Below are positions 27,301-39,300 of a DNA stretch of 64,000 bases, in pieces (within the stretch, counting starts at the first letter, position 1; every line of letters starts with the position of its first letter). A program made the position numbers and the translations under genes. Location: positions 15,819,119-15,883,118 of the forward strand of contig VZSR01003807.1 in NCBI GenBank assembly GCA_013398615.1. Direction: 5' to 3'. Origin of the DNA: Brachypodius melanocephalos. Taxonomy: Eukaryota > Chordata > Aves > Passeriformes > Pycnonotidae. The notes beneath the pieces were generated by a model. That model was given only the letters and a program-made list of their open reading frames with translations. It had not been told where the DNA came from and ran no database searches.

Positions 27301-30300
27301 AGTGCTATTTGCTTAAAACTCTCAACTTCTCTCACCTTGGAGAAATACGCATTGTATTTCCAGGAACACAAACATGAAGAACATGAAATCTGTTCTCAGA
27401 GGAGTTACTGGCTCTCTAAAAAGAGACAAGAATGATATTTCTAGTCTTATGCAAGCAAGACGGCTGGTCTTTCAGTCTCTCCCCCAACTCCCCACTGCTG
27501 TGTTTCTCCCTTCAAACAGAAAAATGATGAAACAGCTGCTGCTTTGCCAGCTTTGTGAGAGGCAGAGAACAGCAGTCAGAAGTAGCAGCAGGCGAACAAG
27601 ACTGTAATATACTCCGGATTCCATCTGCTGAGAGTGGGTTAACAGAAGACAGAGGGCAACGAGACAAACAGGGACTCCAACATACAGTCAAACATCCCCT
27701 TCCTCACCACCTATCCTATGGTCTTCAGCTCAATAACCACCAACAGCAGCAAGAGAAAGGACACAACTCTTCAAGTTAAATGTACAACATCAATCAGATT
27801 AGTATCTTGATAGTGTTCACAAGCAAGTTGTTTAATTAATACACTGTGCAGCCAGTATTTTGGCTTAGTTGTTACTCTGCCATGTGGCAAACTAGACAAA
27901 GCAGATGGTCAATAAGCTCTGTTAAACTGTCAGGGCCAGCTATTATGAAGAGATACAAAACAGCTCTCAGCTAGTTCCAAAATTTTTAAGCTAAATCTCA
28001 GCAACCTCAGCTCAGTTTCTCCTCCTAGAAGAGCTGGCATCAAAAGAGTCAAGCTTAAAGTAGTAACTTTCCCAAGGCTCCAATCTTGAAATTCAGAGCA
28101 TGCCAGGCACCATGCTAAGAAATGCTCAAATTCACTAAAAGCTGCAAAAATGTGAAAACAGCCAGTATCATCTGCACTACACTAAGAAATCTTGTGGTTT
28201 GCATCTTAAAACAATAAAAAATTTTAAAATGTGTAGAAAGTATATCAGGAGAGCTGGGATTGAAATTGAATATCAATTCCTCAGCTTTTGAATTCCAAAC
28301 AGGAAAACCAACACAGCCTAAGTCTTATTTAAAGGAGTGCATAATATTTCAAAATACATTTTTCTCTTCACTAAAAATGTTGTTATACAAACTCCAAAAC
28401 AATCTCAGATACTTTACCTCACATGTACCTCCAGATAGTACTTTGATCCTCACAACAAAGACAGATGCTCCAAACAAATAACCAGAGTTGAAGTCTGGTT
28501 CAGCAAAGAGCACAAGCTTTACCACATTAGAGGATGTGGTTACCGGTAGTATGTACAGTATTTCTTGGTTTTTTCTGCCAAAATCCACCTCTTTGTACTA
28601 CAGGAGCCCCTTTGCCTACTCATCATCCAGGGGCCTTGGTCTGAGCGGTCTCCAGAGCTAAGTGCTTTGACATTTTAAAAAAAAAAATCCATCATGCTTT
28701 GCTCACAGGGCCACAAGGAACCCGAGCTATGCCTATGTGTACTGCTCTCTGGCCACATCGTGGCTAAAAACAACAGATATTCCTGCTTAGAACTACACCT
28801 AGCTACAGGAGCTCAAATTTGCTTAGGATTAAAAATCTCTGAAAATCCCCATGAGGAGAGGCTAAAAGCTTAAATGTATCTTTCCGGTCCCAAAACACCT
28901 TAAAGTGCATCAGAAAAATACTGTGATTAGAAGTTAAGATGCAGTTTTTTACTTAACAGACAAACTGGGAACTTTACAGTCTTGAGATGATGTCCAGTGA
29001 GCTGATTTCCCTGTCTCTGCAAGCTTTGAAGTGTCCTTCTAGAAAGCCACCTTTGTGTTCACAAACAAAGTATTATTAGTTAAGTCTTCTGCCACTCAGA
29101 ATCTTTACAGGGTCCAAAATGGTGCTTTATCTTTAATCTCCTATTTTGAGACCAGCCACCTCAGATGAAACCAACTACCAACAACCAACTACCAGCTGTT
29201 GGAGACTACCAACAGCTTTTGGATGGATTGAACACCATCTCACTTGGGTGCACTGCAGTCATCATTACTAGACATTCTTCAAGCAGTACTAAATTTCATT
29301 TGTGTTTGTGACTAAGTGCCTATCACAGTAGGGCTCTAATAATGGTGACTTTGTCTTGCAAAAGGACCTGTAACAATTGCCAAAACCTTTTTAATAAGGT
29401 TTTTGGCATCATTCAAAAGCTGCTGGCAAGAGCAATTAAGGAGTAAAGAGACAGACCAACTTTGCTTTTCTAAATTACCTCATGATTTGTGTAATATGGG
29501 CTCAAAATTTCTAGATCTTGAACTCAGCCAACACAATATATTTACAGCAATTAGCCAGAACAGCTTGAGCAAGCCATCAGGTGAGACTAATGTGTTTTAT
29601 CCTTCTGGACAATACTCGCTGGTTTCTAGCATCTAGGACGCTCTCAAGGAACCATTCAAGGAATTTACCTGGATTCCTGCTTCAGAGGCTCATTCCTGCG
29701 TTTTGCTTTCCTTTAACTATCTTGCTTCTTGGAAACACTTGGAGGTTAGCCTTCCTCATTCTCCACCTTCTCTGCTATCAAATACACACATGCATCACAT
29801 GACAACTAAAATTCATACACACAAAGCCACCCAACATGTAAAGAATCATATCTAACTCAGAAGTAGACAGCTTCCAGAATGAGAATTTCATCTGGTCAAA
29901 ATCATTTATGTTGGGCAATATTTTAAAGCTAAGCTACAATTTTTTAATTTTTTTTTAACCAAAGTTCAAGGCTTGCTGGTTGGGATTTCTCTCACCTGGC
30001 TTTCTGTGTCTACCACAAGCTTTCTATGTCTACCATAGAAATAGTATCATGCCCCATTCCTGAAAGTGTTATTCTCCATCCTTGGATGTTTTCAAGGTTG
30101 GATGGCACTTACAGCAACCCCAGCCTACTAGATGGTGTCCCTGCTCACAGCAGGGGGGGTTAGAACTGAATGGTCCCTAAGGTCCCTCCCAACCCATTCA
30201 CTGATTTTATGACTGAGCAACCATCCATCTATAGTAAACAACAGGAGACTGGTAAGGGAGCATCAAGCACTACAGCACAGAGGTCTGTCTCCCAGCAAAT

Positions 30301-33300
30301 GAATCTTGCCAATGGTATTTCTCATATAATACACAGAAAACCTACATCCTTCTGTTACAGGAGTAGCTGGAGTTCACTGCTGCTGTTTTTGATCCTGAAG
30401 GCAACATACAGCACCATCGTAGTCCAGGAAATCTGGAGAGAGTGCTTTCCTTCAGACCATGATAAAATTAACCAGTGGGTCAGGACATGGGACTAAGGAC
30501 AGATTGTCTTAAAGGCTGGCTGATTGTGTTGCTCATAATGCTTAACCAAAAGACACATTACAAATCACAACTAATGTAAATTTAATGTTTCCATCTGTTA
30601 CACTGTGTTTTAAGACAAATTATTTTATTACCACATCCAAAGTTCTGAAGATGGGCACTACCAGCCAGTTATCTTGACCACCTAAAATACGTTAATTTCA
30701 GTGATAAAAAACTAAAACAAAAACAAACAATCAAAACCCCACAATCCTAACCCTTCTCAAGTCAAACATTCAACTCAGACAGATTTTTCAATATAGTGTA
30801 GTAGGCTTTTCTGTAGAAAATTATTTTCTACTTCCAGATACCATGAAAAGGAACTAATACAATCTGAGCATCCTTTCTGCTCTAGTTCTTAAACATAGTT
30901 CACTTTTTATCACTAGCACACCTTAGACAAAGAGCTGACCATTTTGCATTCTTTTCACATTACTCCACCTTTGAAATTAAAGATAGGATTGGAAATGCAG
31001 GAGAAGAAAATTTCAAAGAGTTAAACACCACAGCTTAAGATAAAATGGTAGGTGTGAAGGACAGCAGTGTTCTCACTGACACTGTACTTAGCATATACTC
31101 TAAAACCCAAAGTGACAAGTAGCAGTGACATACATATAAGAAACATAACATCATTACCCTATAGGGCATAGCTGAGGAACTAATTCCAAGGAATCCAAAA
31201 TAAAGTCCTTCAGTAGAGCTCCTTCTTATTTGGCCCATGCCTGCAAAACACCTGCATGTAAACCAAATACCTGCAGCAGCCTATTTCCATTCTAGGGACA
31301 AAATGACAACCATAAGCAATCACATGCCTTCTGCAAACACTGAGTCTGACCTCACAGTCGTGGTTACAGAACTGCTGCCATCAAAAGGAATCCAGAAGCA
31401 CTCCTGTGCATTTTAAAAGTACCAGTTGTGTGCTAGTCTATGTCTGATACAGAGTAGCCAGTTCAAAGGAATTTTGAATTCAAAGCATAATAATGTTAAA
31501 CAAACAATGAAGTTATTTTTAACTGGCTACTTTTTTTACAAATATACAAAGTCTTAAGGTTTGAAGCCCTTGTAGAGATCAGCCTGGACACAAACATGTT
31601 AATGAGTAAGACTCCTATAATCTTTGCTCCTCCAGATTCTCACAGGCTTTTCTATCTCCACCAACAGATTTTCTCAAATGGGAGATACTTCAGGAACACC
31701 AGAAATTATAATCAAGTCTCCAGACATGAAACTGCATGAACGCGCACAGGTGGAAGGAAGGTAACAAGATCAAAGTCAGGCACTCCCTTTCCCTCCCTGA
31801 GAAAAAAAGATAAGAGGAAGCTCCATGCTGCTACTGTCTCATGCTGCTGTTGTTTTCCACTTTAAAAGATTTCATTTGTCAAAATAGTTTTCAGCGCAAA
31901 CTACATCCAATGCCTCCCAAAAGCGTTGACTTCCACAAGATTTCTTGTGGACAAAAGCTGGTACTCCCAGCATACCATACAGGATCACTGGGGTGTGGGG
32001 AAGTGATGTGGTGTATCTCCAGGTAGATCATTTTTTCTGTTGTTTGTAGTTTGCTTTTTTTTACACTGTGGCACACCAAAAAACAACGAAATAGCACATC
32101 AACAAAGTAGATCCAGGGAATGACTGGTAGCTCGACAGTGTTTCACATCAGTGTGGGACTTGTTGCTAGCAGGTAATTTTCTTTAATAAAACTTCAAAGT
32201 GAATAGTCTTCCATAAACAAACAAACAAAAAAACCCACAAGAAACCCCACACCAAAACAAAACAAAGATAAATCTGCCATGATTAGTCTGTCAGTACCCA
32301 ACAAAGGAGCTACTCAAAAGAAGGCTGTGTATCACATCTGTGTTTGAATTCCTTGTGTCTGTTCTTACACGGAGCAGAAACAAAGACATGGATTGGGAAG
32401 CACTAGTGCTAAGGAAGTGTGTGTTTCCTATAATTCATGTCTTGATTCTCAGGTGCCCAAATAAAGCCTTTTCCTTTTCAAGAATACAATAGAAGCTATA
32501 ACAACTTACCTGTGTGGATTTACTACCAACTCAAAAAGGATGAACTTCTTCCCTTTAATGAAGATGCTCAGAGGGTAAGTTTTGTGAAAATAAGCAGCTT
32601 AATTCTACAGTTATCATTGCGTTATGATACCATTATCTCTCTGGCCAGTTTCAAGCTAGGGTGATAGGAGCATGGCAGAAGACACACACAGACAAATTCT
32701 TCTGCAAACATTTATAACCTGTCATTTTAGCTTAATAATGGAAATAAATAAATTTAATGCCTTTAAAATGTAGCCAACCCTGATCTAGTTACAATCCAAA
32801 CTCATATAGGCCTGAGAAGCAGCTTTCAGGATTGGTATTTGAATGAGGTCAACAAGCTGTCCTGAGCTTGGAAAAGTGTTTATGCCCATTAAAAAAAACA
32901 AACAAAAAAAAAAAAAAAAAACAAAAAACAAAAACAAAAAACCAAAAAAAACACCACCAAAAAACCACCCAAGTGCTCCTGCTCAGCTTTTAAGTACCTT
33001 GCCTGTAGCAGTTCAGAAGACTTTCTGCAATGGAAGAGGACCTGTTTAAAACTGGTAGTGGTAAATCAGTGTTCAGGTAGCTCCAACCCATCTTTTCCCT
33101 GCTCTCAAATCAAAAGCCTGAGCTGTGGACGACACCCCACGCATGGTCATGGTTGCATGCAATTGCTCTCTGTCCAACCTACATTACCAGATTCCTTTAA
33201 AACTCTTTTCAGGCATTCTAAAACATGCTAGCATACCACATTAGCCACAAGCTGCAAGAGATGTACATTTCTTTAATAATTTCTCATATCAATGAACAAG

Positions 33301-36300
33301 CAAACAAAGCAAATAAAGAGTAGGCATAATCAAAATGACAGGTGGATTCCGAAAATCACTTCAGGCTACAGCTAATAATAGAATACCCAGTTTCAGATTA
33401 TAAGTTTGGATGAGTCGGCTGACACCATCGAATTCTAAAGAAACACCAGTTCTTTTCCAAGAGCTGGTCAGGCTGAGTGAGCATGCAAAAACACAGGAGG
33501 AGAATGAGAATTTTCCTCATGCAGTAATTGGCCTGAATCCAAGCTCCTGGATAGACTTTTTGCTCCAACTAAGCAAAACTGGGCTGCACACATATGCAAC
33601 CTCCACAGGCAAGCTTTGTTCAGCAAACCAAATCAAAGCATTTGAAATCTAGCTTAGAGAAGGCAGTGGCTGGCACAGGGACTTATCAGTCAGCACAAAG
33701 TGGTATCAACTCGTTCCCACTGACATTCACTTGGTGTCAGTCTTCTTAATCATTCAAATGGCTGATGCAAGCAGAGTTTAAAGTTCATCTCACCACTTTC
33801 AGAATGTCTCCACGACAAGAACATCTAAACATGAGAAATTCCCCCAGTGCGGCAAACACTTTCCATACCTGCATGCCCCTGTTTATTGAACTTCACTGTA
33901 AAAGCAACAGCTAGGAAATGTCTGACTCCTCTTAGAAAGCTTGGGCCATCTGCTGGTTCAAAGACAACATACAGGATTGGAGTAGTGAGAACTGTTTTCT
34001 GAAGACAAAGAAGAAACAAAAGGTTGAGGTGTTTCTAAAGAAGCTACATTCAGACGCTGTTTGAGGACCCCACTTTCTCATTACTGCCCAAAGCTGCCAA
34101 ATATCTACTTTTAATCCTTCTCAAATTCTTCCAAGTCCAGATGGTTTGGGAGACAGAAGATGGAGCAACCCCCTCAAACGCATCTTCACAGCTTGCAGAA
34201 GATATGTGTAAAAGACACTGTACCCATATTCCTCCCACAGGCAGGTAGCTTAGATAAATCACAAATGGTTCAGTTCTGCACACACAGTGCCAAGCACAGA
34301 AGTCAGGACACTAACAAATCCTACATTCATAATAAACAGTGCTGCCTTCCAGAACAAGAGTTCACAGGATAAAATCCATGGAATATGGAATGGGTGTTGC
34401 AGCCCTTGCCTGGTCATTTCAGCACATAGGCAAAACAAAGCATAGGCAACCAAGTAGCATTTTGTGACCAGAAAAGAGGCTAACACAAGCTTTCTGGCTT
34501 ACAAGGTAAAAAGAAGCCAGTGCAACCCACTGCCAATCACTGGAATCAAACATACCCAATATCCCTTTGTTTAAAATCCCCACTACCTTCAGCTGCAAGA
34601 AGGAGACAGCTGTGCCAAGAGTATTTCTATATTTATTCGACTTTAAAAATGCTGAAGATGCTTCATATAATGCCTTTGGCATCTACCACTGAATAAAGAC
34701 AAGCCAAGTCATAAGATACTTTGTAAAACAAAAATATTCAAAACCAAAGTACACAAATTTACACCACCATTTTCCAAAGGGACTAAACAATTATGTAGTT
34801 AATCAGAAAAATTAGGACATCAGTTTCACCTTGTTTCTACACAGACCAGAACTCACTTCCTACTGTGGTTTCTGCTGTAGATCTGGGTAACTACTTATGA
34901 AAATGCACTAAAGAATGCAGGTTAATTTTTAAGTTCCTTCATGCTGTTGTTCTTAACAATCAAACAGAAAGTACACACGAAGAAAAAATAACTACTTTTC
35001 ATAACTGAAAATCCATGTATGAGCTCAAATAGGGAATATTCATATGAAGCCCTGAAACACTTCATATAGAGCGAAAGGAGAAATAATAGCTGGTTGAGCT
35101 TCCAACCTACAAGATTCCAAATGTACAGAGAAACAAGCTGCAGTTAAAAATTATCAATCTCTCAGTAAGAGCAGTTTGGTGGCTTATGTTATCTATATAT
35201 TCAACCTGACTTAGGTGAGAAGACTGCTGGGCCAAAGTTTTACATCAAAGCATCTTCATATTGCTCTAGAAGCCAAGGCAATGGTACCTGTCTCGTTTAA
35301 CTTTTTTATTCATAGGAAACTATCTTGGCCTTCTTGTAACATTTTGTTTTATAGCAAGTCAGCTTTGGCTTTTACTCACGCATTGCTCCAAACGAGCTCC
35401 CACAAGTAATCAGTCCACCTTGCATGCAGTGCTCGGTAGCATTGGAGCTACAGGCAAAACCCTCACTGCTGCTTTCTTGTGGGCTAGTTCTCTTCCATCT
35501 TTTGATGATTACAGCCCTTTGATTTCAGCCCTAAAGCAAATTCAGTTATTTGATGCTTTCCCACAATATCTTCTTCCCCTCCCCCTCAAAACATGCCCCA
35601 AGAACAGACAAGTTTCCACAATTCCCTGGGAAACAAAAAGCTGCTCAAAAAGGAAGAAGTTTAATGCAGAAAAAAAACAAAAACATGGGAATAAGACACC
35701 AGCAGTACTAGCAACAGGCATATGGGATTGAAGTGCCTAAATACACAGTGATCCCTGCTGCTTACGAGTGCACTGCATCCAGGAGCCCAGATCAGGACAC
35801 ATGCTCTGCATCTTGCTGAATTTTACATGCAAGGCTGTCCTGCACACAAAAGAAATATGCCAGCTGAATTCATTTGTACACTACAAGACTGCTACCCTGA
35901 AGAAGTTTGCAATTCACAAGGAAGTCTGTTTCTGAAGAGAGTGAGGAACTCCACACTTAGGAAACAGGAATTACAAACAGTAAATGGAGGTGGTTCTACA
36001 ATTAAACACAGTTTAAACAGATTAATCATTCCAACAACCTTCCACTAGGATCTTACCATCAAGTATGTGTGTCATAAAGTGATTGTTTCCATCTTTGGCA
36101 TGGAGGAGATACTTAGCTAGCCCTTAGTGCTGAAGCTTTGTTCATTAACCTTTGAGCACTTCAGACTGTGCTTCAGAATTAAAGCAATATAAATATTTAT
36201 CTGGGAAACAGGAAGAATAAAATTCTCTACAAGTCAAATGAAAACTAAACTCAGTTTTAAAGATCTGTCTTCCATTTGTTTGTCCTCAGTCACACAGCTT

Positions 36301-39300
36301 CAATATTACATTAACAAGCTTCTTCCTTTTTAATTCCATATAATTTTTCTTGAGATGTGTTTAATCCTGGCAGTTGAATGGATCATTAGCATTGGAAATG
36401 TTCATCTCTTTGGATATAAATAGGATGAAGCAGGGTAAGTTTTTGTTTTCAAAGCTGCCATTAGCCTGCTGATAGTTTTCTTTAACACAGCAGCATGTCA
36501 AGACCAGCTAACATTGTTGCAAAGAAACTATTATCCAACAAATTTAATCCTTTTTGTTTTTTTTTTAACCTACAGGATTTTTGCAGCAATCTTTGCAGGT
36601 CAAGTAGTACTCTAAACGTTATGAAGATACAACCAGAAAAGTAAACAGCTCCTGTACTTCCTGTAATCTTGTGTTACCTACCACTGCACTTGCATGACAG
36701 TGATGGGAGGAGATTGCATGGCCAGCTTCTGCAGAAATAGTGGATCTGATGTAATACTCATGCCCTTACCTTCTTTTCTCCTTTTAACACCTCCAGCCAG
36801 CCCCCAGTTCCCAACAGGACTCCAAGCAGCACGGATGGACTCTGAGCTTAGCCTGTCCCCCTTCTCCCTTCCTGTCTCCTGCTCTGCCTTTTACAGCTAT
36901 TTCAGCCTCAGCAACAAAGACTCCGTAGCAAGCAAAACCTTTCAGCGTATCAAACTGTTGTGATGTGAGGAAATTAAAATAAGAAATGCGGTTTCAGAAG
37001 TTGACATTTAAATGGGTTTCATGGCTGAACAAAGGCACTTCAAAACACAAGTCTTTACATAAAAACTAAATTAATGGTGCAATACACACCTTCTCATCAG
37101 GGTTCATATGGCCACTTTGGTTATGATAACAAAGCTGGGTCTGCACTGACCTCTTCAAATGCTCAGTCATGACATAGATGTTAACATAACCCACAGCCTC
37201 ACATTACAGTCTACAATCCAGACCTTCCTTCAAGGACAAACTTCTTTTATTTTCCCCAAACAGCTTTAAAAAACACCTAGTCCCAAAGGCTCCTGTAAAA
37301 ATGTATCCTAAAACAGGCTCTACCCACAGGCAAGCCAGCCTTTGGCTTCTTTGACCCAGAAGCCAAAGTCAAGAGCCTGGGCTGCAGAGCCATCCCCACG
37401 GCCCCCCACGTCAATGAGCCAATGGCCCAGCCATGTCCCAGCAGGGCCAGCTCCCCACATCCCTTGGCTCAGGCACAAGGAGACACCCAGGGCTGGGGCT
37501 GCCTGCTCCTGGCTGGGGGTGGGACAGGCCCAGCTGCCATTCCCTGCCCCAGGCAACTCCCATGGAACAGGTGTGGTGTGAGCACGCTGGGTGACCTGTG
37601 GCAAGGCCCAGGGCCACACGCTGCAGTGAGCCCCAAGCAGCTCTGCCACACCACTGCATAAACCAATACTGAAGAGAAGACCTTCCACCAAATACCATTT
37701 TTGCAGTCATTTTTGGCAGAGGCATCCCCAGCTGAGCTCACTCAAGGAACATCTCCTGCCCAGCACGGGGGAGCTAGACACAGGGCTGCCACTGCTGTCG
37801 ACCATTGGCCAGTGACAAGGAGTGTCCCTCAGGGTTCAGTACTGGGATTGGTTCTGTTAAATAACATTACTGATGATCTGGATGAGGTGGTTGAGTGCAC
37901 CTTCAGTCACTTTGCAGATAACATTAAGTTGGGAAGGAATGTTGATCTGCTGGAGGGTAGGAAGGCTCTACAAAGGGATCTGGGCAGGTGGGATTGTTGG
38001 GCTGAGGCTCAACAAGGACAAGTACTGGGTCTTGCACTTGGGTCACAAGAGTCCCATGCAGTGCTACAGGCTTGTGGAAGAGTGGCTGGAAAGCTGCTCA
38101 TTAAAAAAGGACCAACAGCAGCTGAACCCAAGCCAGCATGTGCTCAGGTGGCCAAGAAGGCCAATGGCATCCTGGCCTGGAGCAGAAATAGTGTGGCCAG
38201 CAGGACAAGGTAAGTGATCATCACCTTGTTCTGAGCTCTGGAGAGGCCACACTTCAAATCCTATGTTCACCTACAAGACAGCAAGGTGTTGCAGCATGTC
38301 CAGGGAAGCACAACAGAGCTGGTGAAGGATGTGGAGCACAAATCTTACAAGGAGCAGCTGAAGGAACTGGGGTTGTTTAGCCTGGAGAAAAGGAGGCTCA
38401 GGGAGACCTTATTGCTCCCTACAAGTATCTGAAAGGAAGTGTTGGTCTCTTTTCCCAAGTGATAACTGACTGGGAAAGAGCAAACAGCCTCAAGTCATGC
38501 CAAGGGAGGTTTAGATTGGATATTAGGAAAAATTTCTTCATGGAAAGGGATGTCATTCATTGAAACAGGCTGCCCAAGGAATTGGTCGAGTCATTTTACC
38601 TGGAGGTATTTAAAAGACATTTAGATGTGGCACTTAGGGACACGGTTTAGTGCCAGATGTTGCAGTGTTAGGTTAATGTCAGGACTTAATGATTGGAAAG
38701 GTCTTTTCCAACCTAAACAATTCTATGATTCCACAACCATCCTCCTTTCCCAAGGGAGCCCAGGTTTTTCTTCCCTCGCTGCCAGACAAGCTCACCAGCA
38801 ATACCACTGCTTTGCAGCTGCAGTTTTATCAGAAGTCAGCTCCAGCATCACTGCTGCTCTACACTGAGCACTGAGATTTGAGAGGGGAGAATTCGTATAT
38901 CAGAAGTGAGGAGACAAGAAGTCACATTCCTTTTCTTCCAGCTTCACTCCATGTCTCATTTCCTGCATATCTCCAACACAATGTCAAGAATAATGCCAAA
39001 CAAGAATATCTTTGCATATATTAATTCCTCTCCAGTAACACACAACCTCCACTTGCTATTACTCTTGCCCTTCTCCTTAGACTACAGCAAGTAAAGACTC
39101 CTCATCTACAGCAGCAGAGCTGAAAGCCAACTGCTCTGCACACAGCTACCCTGCAAGTCAGTCTTTGCTAATGCACAGATGGCTTCCCTTCTTTTGCCTT
39201 GTCTATATATGTCGATGTATTTTGTCTTCCAGGGCTAGAAACTACCAGGCTAGGCTTTCATGCAACTTTCTTAATGTTGGTTTGCTAACTGACCATTTGG

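Noticed and set aside
32891..32967. A-rich tract as the tail of a processed pseudogene
   Set aside because: The sequence before it shows no gene-like or SINE-like body, and the A run is interrupted by C throughout.
37320..37691. 123-codon minus-strand frame in the GC-rich block
   Set aside because: Frames of similar length exist on both strands, all low-complexity and rich in Trp, Gly and Pro from composition. No splice or family evidence.
37701..38213. 170-codon plus-strand frame as a host gene
   Set aside because: Its middle is CR1 reverse transcriptase (VPQGSVLG, FADN), with a frameshift and a CR1 3' end downstream.
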